From: Microbacterium sp. | GTDB taxonomy: Bacteria; Actinomycetota; Actinomycetes; Actinomycetales; Microbacteriaceae | Direction: 5' to 3' | DNA: 64,000 nucleotides | Assembly (NCBI GenBank): GCA_031277945.1 | Contig: JAITLK010000002.1 | Span: forward strand, 248,001 to 312,000 | Shown here: positions 26,664-35,317 of the stretch, in pieces | Numbering within the stretch: position 1 is the first letter of the stretch | How the letters are laid out: each line of letters opens with the position of its first letter | Position numbers and translations under genes: made by a program | The notes under the pieces: generated by a model | The model's database searches: none | What the model saw: the letters and a program-made list of their open reading frames with translations, nothing else | Told to the model about the DNA's origin: nothing

Positions 26664-29600
26664 GCGTCAGCGTCCTGGTAGGACCGCACGCGAACCGCCC
26701 GCCAGGGCCCGATCGGATTTCCGCTCCAGCGACTGCCGACGGGCACCGTCTCTCCGCGCATCACCAGGGACGCGGGCCCGACGGTGGCGTGCTTTCCGAG
26801 CGTTGCCGCGGGCAGCACCACGCTGTGCGGGCCCAGCGTGGCGCCCTCCTGCAGTGTCACGGTGTCAAGACTCATCACTCGATCATGGAACAGATGGGTC
26901 TGAACCACACAACCGCGATTCACGACGGCTCCGTCTTCCAGCCGCACGAGGTCGGGCTCCGGAAGCCAATAACTGTCCGTCCACACCCCGCGACCGATCT
27001 TCGCGCCGAGAGAGCGAAGCCAGATCGCCAGCGCCGGAGTCCCGGCCGCGGCGTTGGCGAACCACGGTGCGGCGAGCATCTCGGTGAAGGTGTCCGACAC
27101 CTCGGTACGCCAGACGAAGCTCGACCAGAGCGGGTGCTCCCCGGGACGGATCGGGCCCACGATCAGCCACTTGGCCGCTGTGGTCACGCCGGCCGCCACC
27201 GCTCCTGCAACCAGGAGCACGGGGCCGGAGGCGGCGACGGCCACCCACAGGGCGCTGCTCTCAATGATCCAGCCCAGGATGACGAGGACGGCGAGTCCGA
27301 GCGCGCAGGAGACGATCACCGGAACCACGCGGCAGAGCTCCCACGCGGCGCGCGCCCAGCGCAGAGCGGGTCGCGGCCGATATGTACGTTCGAGGTCGGC
27401 CGTGTTGACGACCCGTCTCAGCCGCACCGGTGGGGAGCCGAGCCACGACGACCCCGCCTTCGCCTTGTCGGGTGCGACGGACAGCACTGCCACGAGCGAG
27501 TCTTTCGGCACCTTGTGACCTGCTCCGGCCATGCCGGAGTTTCCGAGGAACGCCCGCTTGCCGATTCGCGCGGGTGCAAGTCGCATCCAGCCGCCCTGCA
27601 GCTCGTACGTGGCGACCATGGTGTCATCCGCGAGGAACGCGCCGTCATCGATGGTGGTGAGAGAAGGCAGCAGAAGCACCGTCGAGGCCTCGACGTCGCG
27701 CCCGACGGTCGCCCCGAGTGCGCGGAGCCAGACGGGCGTGGCCAGACTGGAGTAGAGGGGAAACAGGATGGTCCTGCTGGCATCGAGAAGGCGCTCAGTG
27801 GTCCATGCCTGCCAGGCCACCCTGCTCCGCACGGCATGCACACCCGGCGTGAGGCCGATCGCGAGCAGCCGCACGCCGCCGAGAACGAGCAGCGCGAAGG
27901 CGACTCCCACGGTGAGCACGGCAGGCACGAGCCAGATGAGGAGCCCGGGAACCGCGTCGATGATCGCATCAGCACCGCGCGTGCCGGCGGCGAGCACGAG
28001 TGCCCCCACACCGAAGGAGACGAGCGGCAGAAGGCCGAGGGCGGCCGAGGAGGCTGCGTACGCCCACAGCCATCGCCGCCTCACCGGTGGGCGCTCCGCC
28101 GCGAGTGGCCGCGACTTCCCACCGACCCGGACGGCGGGAGAACCGGCCCAGCGCTGACCCGCTCGCACACGTCCGAAGACGGCGGAACCCGGTGCGACTT
28201 CGGCACCACGTCCGATACGGGTGCCCGGTGCCAGCGTGCTGCGAGCTCCGATCGTGGCTCCCGCTCCGATTCGTATCTCCCCGATGCGCACGGTGTCGCC
28301 GTCGATCCAGTAGCCGGCCAGATCCACCTCGGGCTCGATGGCAGCGCCCGCGCCCACCTGGAGCATCCCGGTGACCGGCGGCAGCGTGTGCAGGTCGACA
28401 TCGCGGCCGATCTTCGCGCCCAGCGCGCGGGCGTAGTAGCTCACCCATGGGGCACCGGCGGAGCCGACAGGATCGATCTGCTGCGAAATCTGCTCGGCCA
28501 GCCAGAGGCGGATGTGTACTCCACCGCCCCGCGGGTGATCGCCGCCTCGAACCCCTGCGAGGAGGAGGCGCGCGGCGGCCGCGGCGATGGCCATGCGCCC
28601 GATCGGAGTCGCGAAGAGGATCAATCCCGCGACCAGTACCCAGCCGGACACAGCGGGGAGGAACTCGAACCCGGGAATCAGTCGCAGCAGCCAGGATGCG
28701 CTCAGCAACCAGAGCACCCACTTGATGCCGCTGAGAACGAACAGCGGGCCGCCGGCGATGGTCTGAACGATCCGCATCGCCAGCGGGGTCGGTGCGGCTG
28801 CGGAGAACGAGTCGGAGGCCGGCGCCTGGTCGTCGTCGTCGATCGCGGCGGCCATCTGTCCGAGCCGGGGGAGGTCGTAGACGTCGGCCATCGTGAACTC
28901 GGCAGCGCGCTGACGGATCCGGGACACGAGCTGGGCCGCGGCAAGTGAGCCGCCACCCAGCGCGAAGAAGTCAGCGTCCTCGTCGCTGGGCCGTTGCCCG
29001 AGGACCCCGAACCACTGTTCGGCAAGCCACGCGGCCGTGCCGGTCAGCCCGGACTCCGCGTCATCGGCGTCCGCGAGCGGCCAGGGCAGGGCGGCCTTGT
29101 CGACCTTCCCTGACGTTCGCACTGGAAGGTCCGCCATCAGCGCGATCAGCGGGATCAGCGGCGTCGGAAGCGTCTCGGCCAGGCGTGCCCGCGCCTGCTG
29201 TCGGTCGAATCCATCCGCGGGTACGACGTAGCCGACCAGCAGCGGAACGCCGGCGTCGGTGTGCCGCACCGCGACCGCCGCGGCGGAGACGTCCGGGAGG
29301 TTCTGCAGTGCCGCCTCGACCTCACCGAGCTCGATCCGACGACCGCCGACCTTCACCTGGTCGTCGGCTCGCCCCAGGAAGACCAGACCGTCGGGTTCGG
29401 CGCGCACCAGATCGCCGGATCGGTACGCCCGGTCCCAGCCGAGCGAGGGCATCGGGGCGTACTTCTCCGCGTCCTTGACCGGATCCAGATAGCGTGCCAG
29501 GCCGACGCCGCCGATGATCAGCTCGCCCGACTCGCCGTCAGGCACGCGGTGCCCCTCCGCGTCCACGACGGCCAGCACCCATCCGTCGAGAGGGAGGCCG

Positions 29601-30580
29601 ATACGGATCGGAATCGACCCGTCCATCAACGATGCACAGGCGACGACGGTGGCCTCGGTCGGTCCGTAGGTGTTCCAGACCTCGCGATCGGGTCCCACCA
29701 GGCGTGCGGCCAGCTCCGGCGGGCAGGCTTCGCCGCCGAAGATGAGCAGACGGACGTTCTCGATGGCATCCTGCGGCCAGAGGGCGGCGAGCGTGGGCAC
29801 GGTCGAGACCACGGTGATGCCGTGGCCGAGCAGCCACGGACCGAGGTCCGAGCCAGCACGCACGAGGGCGCGCGGCGCGGGCACGAGGCAGGCTCCGTGC
29901 CCCCACGCGAGCCACATCTCCTCGCAGGACGCGTCGAACGCGACGGAGAGCCCTGCGAGCACACGGTCGCCGTCACCCATCGGTGCGGACTGCAGGAAGA
30001 GGCGTCGCTCGGCATCCACGAACGCCGCCGCCGATCGGTGCGACACCGCGACGCCCTTGGGGACACCCGTGGAGCCCGAGGTGAAGATCACCCATGCGTC
30101 GTCGTCCAGCTGCGGCGGATCGATGACGGTGAGAGGGCGCGTCGCAGGATGCGGATCGTTCCCGGCGAAGAGGGAATCCTGCGCCAGGAGCTCACCCTGT
30201 GCCGTGACGAACAGCCCTCCGGCGACGATCACACCACGCACGTCGGCTTCGGTGAACACCAGGGCAGCGCGCTCATCAGGATCATCCACATCCACCGGTA
30301 CGTATGCCGCCCCGGCCGCGAGAGTGCCCAGGATGGCGATGTACAGCCAGCGTTCACCCGACGGCAGACGGATGCCCACCCGGTCACCGCGGCGCACTCC
30401 CGCGTCGTGCAGGCGCTGCGCGGTGCGCCAGACGTGAGCGAGCAGTTCCGTGTAGCTGAGCGAGACGTCGCCATCGTCGATGGCCGAGGCATCGGGGGAG
30501 GATGCAGCGGAGGCCTGCAGCACGTCAAGGAGCGTCCGAGCGGGGGCCGCCAGCGCTTCGCGGTCGAGGTAGGCCTGCAT
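26660..30580 (-). CDS. Pls/PosA-type non-ribosomal peptide synthetase (candidate poly-lysine synthetase)
   Basis: A 1306-residue membrane-bound synthetase. The adenylation domain spans 1 to about 495, with TSGSTGVPKG near 165, NTYGPTEAT, YRSGDL, GRADDQVKVGGRRIELGEVE and GKVDK. The carrier domain has LGGGSL with phosphopantetheine Ser545. Three blocks follow, each of two transmembrane helices (about 608-672, 836-907, 1084-1135) plus a hexapeptide-repeat C-like domain (starting near 721, 955 and 1191; GAKIGRDV, GATVGRDV, GAKIGRGV). This is the architecture of epsilon-poly-L-lysine synthetase. Hand alignment to GrsA gives pocket residues D216 A217 E220 S259 I280 G282 T304 V312 V313 K492, a lysine-type code. 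There is no thioesterase or canonical condensation domain. The ATG lies one base after the upstream stop. Confidence 0.92.
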   Translation of the reverse strand: MQAYLDREALAAPARTLLDVLQASAASSPDASAIDDGDVSLSYTELLAHVWRTAQRLHDAGVRRGDRVGIRLPSGERWLYIAILGTLAAGAAYVPVDVDDPDERAALVFTEADVRGVIVAGGLFVTAQGELLAQDSLFAGNDPHPATRPLTVIDPPQLDDDAWVIFTSGSTGVPKGVAVSHRSAAAFVDAERRLFLQSAPMGDGDRVLAGLSVAFDASCEEMWLAWGHGACLVPAPRALVRAGSDLGPWLLGHGITVVSTVPTLAALWPQDAIENVRLLIFGGEACPPELAARLVGPDREVWNTYGPTEATVVACASLMDGSIPIRIGLPLDGWVLAVVDAEGHRVPDGESGELIIGGVGLARYLDPVKDAEKYAPMPSLGWDRAYRSGDLVRAEPDGLVFLGRADDQVKVGGRRIELGEVEAALQNLPDVSAAAVAVRHTDAGVPLLVGYVVPADGFDRQQARARLAETLPTPLIPLIALMADLPVRTSGKVDKAALPWPLADADDAESGLTGTAAWLAEQWFGVLGQRPSDEDADFFALGGGSLAAAQLVSRIRQRAAEFTMADVYDLPRLGQMAAAIDDDDQAPASDSFSAAAPTPLAMRIVQTIAGGPLFVLSGIKWVLWLLSASWLLRLIPGFEFLPAVSGWVLVAGLILFATPIGRMAIAAAAARLLLAGVRGGDHPRGGGVHIRLWLAEQISQQIDPVGSAGAPWVSYYARALGAKIGRDVDLHTLPPVTGMLQVGAGAAIEPEVDLAGYWIDGDTVRIGEIRIGAGATIGARSTLAPGTRIGRGAEVAPGSAVFGRVRAGQRWAGSPAVRVGGKSRPLAAERPPVRRRWLWAYAASSAALGLLPLVSFGVGALVLAAGTRGADAIIDAVPGLLIWLVPAVLTVGVAFALLVLGGVRLLAIGLTPGVHAVRSRVAWQAWTTERLLDASRTILFPLYSSLATPVWLRALGATVGRDVEASTVLLLPSLTTIDDGAFLADDTMVATYELQGGWMRLAPARIGKRAFLGNSGMAGAGHKVPKDSLVAVLSVAPDKAKAGSSWLGSPPVRLRRVVNTADLERTYRPRPALRWARAAWELCRVVPVIVSCALGLAVLVILGWIIESSALWVAVAASGPVLLVAGAVAAGVTTAAKWLIVGPIRPGEHPLWSSFVWRTEVSDTFTEMLAAPWFANAAAGTPALAIWLRSLGAKIGRGVWTDSYWLPEPDLVRLEDGAVVNRGCVVQTHLFHDRVMSLDTVTLQEGATLGPHSVVLPAATLGKHATVGPASLVMRGETVPVGSRWSGNPIGPWRAVRVRSYQDADA

Positions 30581-30581
30581 A

Positions 30582-31166
30582 TCAGACGAAGAGAGCGATC
30601 AGCTCGGCCTTCGACAGTCGGCTGTAGCCGGCGCGCCCCTCAGCCTTCGCGCGCGCCCGAAGCGCTGCGACCGTCATGCTCTGCAGGATCGTGGACGTGG
30701 AGGTGTCCACGGCCTCGCCGGGAGTGCTCTCTGCCGGTGTGCCGGCGCCCGAGACGGGCGTGCGGTCATCGGCGGGCGCAGCTGTCGGTTCGAGCACCGG
30801 CACCGCGGGTACCGGTGCGGACTTCCGCTTGCGTGCCTGCTTCTTGGCGTCGGTCTTCTTCGCGTCGGTCTTCTTGGCGTCGGCCTTCTTGGCGTCGGCC
30901 TTCTTGGCGAGGCGCTGCTCGATCTTCGCGGTGGCTTCGGCGAGGGCCACGATCGCGTCCGTCGCCGTGCGCTCGATGCGCCGCGGCTTGTCTTCCAGCT
31001 GCTTCTTGGTGACCGAGCCCGCCTTCTTCGCGTCCTTGATGAGCGGTGCGAGCTTGCGGGCGTGCTTGTCCGGCAGCGACTTCGAGAGCGTTGCAGCTTC
31101 CTTCGCGGCCGTCAGCGCAGAATCCGCCGCCGTCGTCGCGCGACGTGCCTTCTCCTTGGATGACAT
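30582..31166 (-). CDS. Lysine-rich protein with Rho_N/SAP-like C-terminus
   Basis: A 194-residue basic protein. Residues about 1-85 are helical and Lys/Ala-rich. Residues about 88-112 are tandem KKADA/KKTDA repeats in the style of histone-H1-like tails, then a Pro/Ala/Thr linker. The last 35 residues (MTVAALRARAKAEGRAGYSRLSKAELIALFV) resemble the Rho termination factor N-terminal domain, a nucleic-acid-binding fold. AGGAACAG precedes ATG 31166. It is the first gene of the operon; its stop is one base before the synthetase start. It may bind DNA or RNA to regulate the locus, or be an unrelated nucleoid protein. Confidence 0.75.
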   Translation of the reverse strand: MSSKEKARRATTAADSALTAAKEAATLSKSLPDKHARKLAPLIKDAKKAGSVTKKQLEDKPRRIERTATDAIVALAEATAKIEQRLAKKADAKKADAKKTDAKKTDAKKQARKRKSAPVPAVPVLEPTAAPADDRTPVSGAGTPAESTPGEAVDTSTSTILQSMTVAALRARAKAEGRAGYSRLSKAELIALFV

Positions 31167-31343
31167 CTGTTCCTCACTCTGTCGAAGCCGCACGAACGCT
31201 GCGGTGCCAGGATCATAGTGGGTGCGAGGAAACAGCCGGTGTCGTCGCGGAAACCACTGATCCTCTCAGGCGCTGTACGGGGTGGCACCAGGCGAGTTCC
31301 ACTCGCGTGTGCCTAGGCTGTCGGAGTTCCCCTCGGAGGCCAT

Positions 31344-32951
31344 ATGACACACCGGTCCTCGGCATCGACTCCCCAGACGTCGGCGGCACCCCTCGCCATC
31401 GCGACCGCGATCCTTCTCGTGCTCGTGATCATCGGGGCCACGATGATCGGCAACGGCCAGGCCGGTGCCGTTGTGGCCGGTGAACCGGAGCCGTCGGCGT
31501 CGAGTTCGCCGACCCGAACGGGAACGACGCTGCGTCCGACCACCACGCCGTCACCGAGCACCGCAGCGACCCCGAGCCCCTCGACGACATCACCACGGCC
31601 CACTCCGGCGGCGATCGCCCGGCTCGATCGGCTGCAACCGGTGACGTCTGCGGCGGGCTTCACGCATCCCGGTGTGTTCGTCGATCTCGCGGGCCTCGCA
31701 TCCACGCGGGCTCACATTCTGGCGGAGGAATCGCCCTGGACGGCGCTGTTCCAGGATCTGCGCGCGTCTCCGTATCTCGGACGCGGGGCTCCCGACTTCA
31801 CCGGGTTCGCTCCCGCGGGATCCGCGGGAGCAGACGCACCGCCCTGTAGCACGTCGAATCCTGCGGGGTGTGTCTCCTACTGCGGCTCCTTCAACGTTCC
31901 CGATGTCGGCTGTTCTCTGCAGCAGTCAGACGGGCGTGCCGTGTACGGTCTCGCGCTGATGTACTCCTATACCGGCAAGAGCATCTATGCGCAGCGTGCC
32001 ATCGCCATCCTCAACGGATATGCCGCGCACTATCGGGGCAGTGAGGGCTCGAACGGCCCGCTGATCACAGCCTGGATGGCGGAGCAGATGATCCGCGGCG
32101 CCGAGATCATCCGCTACACCTACACGCCCGCAACGGGCCAGCCCGCCTTCGACGTCGAGGGATTCAGCTCCATGCTGCGCGCGAGTGTGGTGCCGACGCT
32201 GACGAGCTTCGACTATGGGCGCAACAACGGCAACTGGAAGCTCTCTGCGGCGGACGGCCTGATGAACGCGGCCGTCTTCCTGGACGACCGCGCGCTCTAC
32301 GACCAAGCAGTCGCCATGTGGCGCGAGGCGACCCGCGCGTACATCCACCTCGCCTCCGACGGTCCGGCCCCGATCACACCGGTCGGCGGGGATGGGCGTT
32401 TCGACTCGACCCCGATGCTCAGCTGCCGGTGGCTCGCCGACAAACCGAGTGCCTGCCAGACGCGTCCGAAGACGGATCCGAATCTGGCTGTCCACAACGG
32501 TCAGAATCAGGAGTCCTGTCGGGACTTCGGTCACGCATCGATGGGTCTCGCCGCGATCGCCAACGGGGCGCAGACCGCCTCGTTCCAGGGCACCGATCTG
32601 TATGGGGAGGAACAGGAGCGCATCATCACCGGCGTTATGTACACGGTGCAGGTGGCGCAGAATCAGTCCCGGTACGGATGGCCGGCCGGATTCTGCGCGG
32701 GCACCACCGAAACCGCGCTGGGCATGGGCCTCACGGAGCTGGCGGCAACCCTCGTCTACCGGGAGTACGTCATCCGGCGAGGTGTCGCGATGCACCCCAT
32801 CGCGATCCCGGGCTACCCGGAATCCGCTGACCCGAACCCGTTGGGGAGCTTCATCTCGGCGAATCGGACCTCTTCGAGCCCCGTGCGCAATGTCAGCTCC
32901 TGGGAGGCACTCACGTACTTCGATGCGAAGATGCGCCGGCGGGGGAGCTAG
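31344..32951 (+). CDS. Exported alginate-lyase-like protein
   Basis: A 535-residue protein. One hydrophobic segment (about residues 17-34) acts as signal or anchor. A Ser/Thr/Pro linker (about 48-90) leads to an alpha/alpha-toroid catalytic domain of the alginate lyase superfamily. The motif RNNGNWKLSAADGLM and the pattern AVYGLALMYSYTGKSIYAQRA support this. Cysteines (PPCSTSNPAGCVSYCG, CRWLADKPSAC) suggest disulfides and an extracellular location. Upstream are TAGGCT (31313-31318) and a CGGAGG ribosome site. The true polysaccharide substrate is not readable. The stop overlaps the convergent gene by three bases. Confidence 0.8.
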   Translation: MTHRSSASTPQTSAAPLAIATAILLVLVIIGATMIGNGQAGAVVAGEPEPSASSSPTRTGTTLRPTTTPSPSTAATPSPSTTSPRPTPAAIARLDRLQPVTSAAGFTHPGVFVDLAGLASTRAHILAEESPWTALFQDLRASPYLGRGAPDFTGFAPAGSAGADAPPCSTSNPAGCVSYCGSFNVPDVGCSLQQSDGRAVYGLALMYSYTGKSIYAQRAIAILNGYAAHYRGSEGSNGPLITAWMAEQMIRGAEIIRYTYTPATGQPAFDVEGFSSMLRASVVPTLTSFDYGRNNGNWKLSAADGLMNAAVFLDDRALYDQAVAMWREATRAYIHLASDGPAPITPVGGDGRFDSTPMLSCRWLADKPSACQTRPKTDPNLAVHNGQNQESCRDFGHASMGLAAIANGAQTASFQGTDLYGEEQERIITGVMYTVQVAQNQSRYGWPAGFCAGTTETALGMGLTELAATLVYREYVIRRGVAMHPIAIPGYPESADPNPLGSFISANRTSSSPVRNVSSWEALTYFDAKMRRRGS

Positions 32952-33862
32952 CGGCCAGCGAGCGGGACAACGTCGCGATCAGTGCTCGGCTGGGAGAGGG
33001 CGACCGCGGTGATGAGGTCCCTCCGTAGTCGCTGTCCTCGGTCGGCGAAGGCACGCTGCTGGCGGACATACTCAGCCTTCCCCTCAGCGGTCTCCACGGG
33101 GATGGGGGAGAAGCCCCACTCGGTGAGGTCATAGGGGGATGCCCGCATATCGAGCTCGCGGATGTCGCGCGCCAGCTCGAAGCTATCCAACAGCACGGCG
33201 CCCGGGACCAGCGGTCCGAGCTTCAGCGCCCACTTGTACAGGTCCATGCCCGCATGCAGACAACCGGGCTGCTCCAGGAGGGGCTGGGAGTCCCGTGTCA
33301 GGAGCTGCTCGTTGCGAGGCTCGGCCTCAGGCGTGAAGAAGCGGAAAGCATCGAAGTGGGTGCAGCGGAGGTCGTGTGCCTCCACCACGTCGTCGGTACC
33401 GGTCTGACCGAGTCGCAGGGGAGCGGAGTGACGGTGGTGCTGCTGGCGGTACACCATGGCCCATTCGTGCATCCCGAAACAGCCGAACCGGGCGGGCCGG
33501 CTCGCGGTGGCGGACAGCAGGGCCAGCACCTGCCTCGCGCTGTCACCGCGGTCGCGCCAGAACGACTCGGTATCGACACGGACGTCGTGGCTGTCCGCGA
33601 CGAGTTCGTACCAGCGCCAGGCGGTCTGCGGGGCGTCGGCGGCATCCTCCAGCACGGTGCCGGCCCCGGGGTGCCAGCGCCTGATCACGGACGGCTTGTA
33701 CGAGTAGTAGGTGAAGAGGAAGTCCCACACCGGGTGCTTCTCGTGCCGCGCGACGCGCTGTCGATGCTCCGCCGTGAGCTCATCCGCGCGGACCACGTGG
33801 CTCTCCTGCAGCGCCTGCCAGTGCTCGCGGGACAGCACAACGGCGGGGGACGAAGACACCAT
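32948..33862 (-). CDS. Conserved actinobacterial protein (often labelled 3-methyladenine DNA glycosylase)
   Basis: A 304-residue cytosolic protein of a family recognised by HPVWDFLFTYYSYKPSVIRRWHPG near the N-terminus, and by RFGCFGMHEWAMVYR and RCTHFDAFRFF further on. Database entries of this family are often called 3-methyladenine DNA glycosylase, but no HhH-GPD or AAG motif is visible, so that function is doubtful. Start 33862 (MVSSSPAVVLSREHW) is favoured because GAGAAT lies six bases upstream, matching the leaderless pattern here. Confidence 0.7.
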   Translation of the reverse strand: MVSSSPAVVLSREHWQALQESHVVRADELTAEHRQRVARHEKHPVWDFLFTYYSYKPSVIRRWHPGAGTVLEDAADAPQTAWRWYELVADSHDVRVDTESFWRDRGDSARQVLALLSATASRPARFGCFGMHEWAMVYRQQHHRHSAPLRLGQTGTDDVVEAHDLRCTHFDAFRFFTPEAEPRNEQLLTRDSQPLLEQPGCLHAGMDLYKWALKLGPLVPGAVLLDSFELARDIRELDMRASPYDLTEWGFSPIPVETAEGKAEYVRQQRAFADRGQRLRRDLITAVALSQPSTDRDVVPLAGR

Positions 33863-33905
33863 GGTCCAATTCTCGCGCAATTCCGGCACCGCACGGGTGT
33901 GTCAG

Positions 33906-33911
33906 TAGCAT
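33906..33911 (+). promoter_or_regulatory. -10 element of the 33918 gene (leaderless)
   Basis: TAGCAT ends exactly six bases before ATG 33918. Confidence 0.55.
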
Positions 33912-33917
33912 CTACTC

Positions 33918-35012
33918 ATGCATTCATACCCGACCAGCGGGGCCGCGACGGAACGCGTGTTCCGGCAGTCCCAGACGCGAAAGATCATCTCCGCGATCTT
34001 CGTGATCGCCATCCTCGCTGTCCTTGCGTTCCTGTTCATCCCGAAGTTCCTGCCCAACACCATGACGCACGCTCTGCGGTTCACGGTGGCCGGGGTACTC
34101 GTCGCGGTGGTGGCGTTCATCATGCTGGGCTCCGCGCTCGTCTGGACGAACATGCGAGTCGTCGTCACCCCGACCACGGTGGAGGTGCGTCGGCCGGGCA
34201 AGGTGCTGCACACCTGGGATCGCGCAGTGACCGGATTCTCGACGCACATCGTGAAGCACAGCACCAACGGCATTCCCACCACCACCGAGCGGTCCCTGAT
34301 CGCGCACTACCCCGGCGGTGAGACCAAGGTCACGTTCAACGCGATGAGCCGCAGTGCGTTCAACGAGATGTACGCGCTACTGACCGCGGAGAGCCGCGCG
34401 GCCATGGCCCAGGCCGAGGCCCAGGCGCTGGGTGCAGCCGGGCAGGACGGTGCAGAGGCTGCGGGCAGCGCGCACGCACAGCAGTTCGCGGCCGCGCCGA
34501 TGACGCCCTCTCGAGGCCTGCCCCGCACGTTCACCGCGAACCTCGCCCCCATGCGCAAACGCGGACGCGTTGCGCTGATCGTGGCAGGTGTCGTCGCTGT
34601 GATCGCGGCGGGGCTGACCTATCTGAGTCTGCAGTCGCCCGATGACTTCGGGCTGATGATGGCGCCGTTCATCGCCTGGTTCGTCGCCGTGGTGTGCGTG
34701 CTCGTCTGGCTCGGCACCGTGACGGAAGGCCGCAAATACCCGAAGGTGACCGAAGTGGGCGCCGGCGGCATCACCATCGACGGCACCGTCTACCCGTACT
34801 CGGGGCTCAGTCGTATCTGGGTCACCCCCGAGACGTACCAGCAGCGTCGGCTGCAACTGGTGGGACCGACCGGTGTCCGGAAGAAGTACTCGTACGGCGC
34901 GGCGACTCCCAAGCCCGACGTGCAGCCCATGCCCGAGTGGGCGGAACTGGTCCGCACCCTTCAGGTGGCCACCGCACACAACCCGGGTCTGGTCTCGTTC
35001 GACCTCAACTGA
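33918..35012 (+). CDS. Membrane protein with two TM pairs (unknown function)
   Basis: A 364-residue protein with TM helices at about 23-43 and 51-75 and again at about 217-236 and 243-263. Each pair is followed by a soluble beta-rich stretch (MRVVVTPTTVEVRRPGKVL and KVTEVGAGGITIDGTVYPYSGLSRIWV). The two halves look like an internal duplication of a PH-like (bPH) module after a TM hairpin, joined by an Ala/Gln-rich linker (160-200). No family is recognised with certainty. A terminator follows. Confidence 0.7.
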   Translation: MHSYPTSGAATERVFRQSQTRKIISAIFVIAILAVLAFLFIPKFLPNTMTHALRFTVAGVLVAVVAFIMLGSALVWTNMRVVVTPTTVEVRRPGKVLHTWDRAVTGFSTHIVKHSTNGIPTTTERSLIAHYPGGETKVTFNAMSRSAFNEMYALLTAESRAAMAQAEAQALGAAGQDGAEAAGSAHAQQFAAAPMTPSRGLPRTFTANLAPMRKRGRVALIVAGVVAVIAAGLTYLSLQSPDDFGLMMAPFIAWFVAVVCVLVWLGTVTEGRKYPKVTEVGAGGITIDGTVYPYSGLSRIWVTPETYQQRRLQLVGPTGVRKKYSYGAATPKPDVQPMPEWAELVRTLQVATAHNPGLVSFDLN

Positions 35013-35021
35013 TCTCCTGCA

Positions 35022-35052
35022 AAGGGGCGGCGGACACGTTCCGCCGCCCCTT
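35022..35052 (+). terminator. Terminator of the 33918 gene
   Basis: A perfect 13-bp stem (including flanking AA/TT) with a 5-base CACGT loop, nine bases after the stop codon. Confidence 0.75.
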
Positions 35053-35273
35053 CGGCATTCTCCGGGTGCGGTCGTGAGCATGGCCCGAGGGCGTCGATCT
35101 CCCCGGGGACGGCGACCCGCTGCCATGCACACCGGGTCCCCGAGGAATATTCCGCCGGGGGAGGAAGTACGTCCCCGGCAGGTGCATGCCGGGAGCGGCT
35201 CCCGCGCGGATCCACGTCTCCACGGACATGCACCCGGCATGGGGGATGGGGACGTGAACGTCCCCGGAGAACG
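35053..35273. other. Noncoding 221-bp stretch with several small hairpins and repeats
   Basis: No credible reading frame on either strand between two convergent terminators. It contains hairpins at 35174-35193 (7-bp stem), 35191-35203 (6-bp arms) and 35248-35265 (8-bp arms). CGTCCCCGG occurs twice, and near-copies of CATGCAC-CCGG at 35124 and 35227. It could be a structured RNA or degenerate repeat DNA. Confidence 0.4.
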
Positions 35274-35307
35274 GTGAAGGGCCCCGGCCGAAGCCGGGGC
35301 CCTTCAC
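35274..35307 (-). terminator. Terminator of the ctaE-qcrCAB operon
   Basis: A perfect 15-bp stem with a 4-base CGAA loop, about ten bases beyond the qcrB stop codon. Confidence 0.8.
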
Positions 35308-35317
35308 ACGGGTGCTA

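Noticed and set aside
26621..28948. 775-codon open frame antisense to the synthetase gene
   Set aside because: It is rich in Arg/Gly/Pro/His with no recognisable domain. The opposite strand has a clear multi-domain synthetase with correct motifs throughout.
30843..30910. 15-base tandem repeats that could be mistaken for a CRISPR-like or VNTR array
   Set aside because: They encode the KKADA/KKTDA lysine-rich repeat of the protein at 30582-31166, in frame and without spacers.
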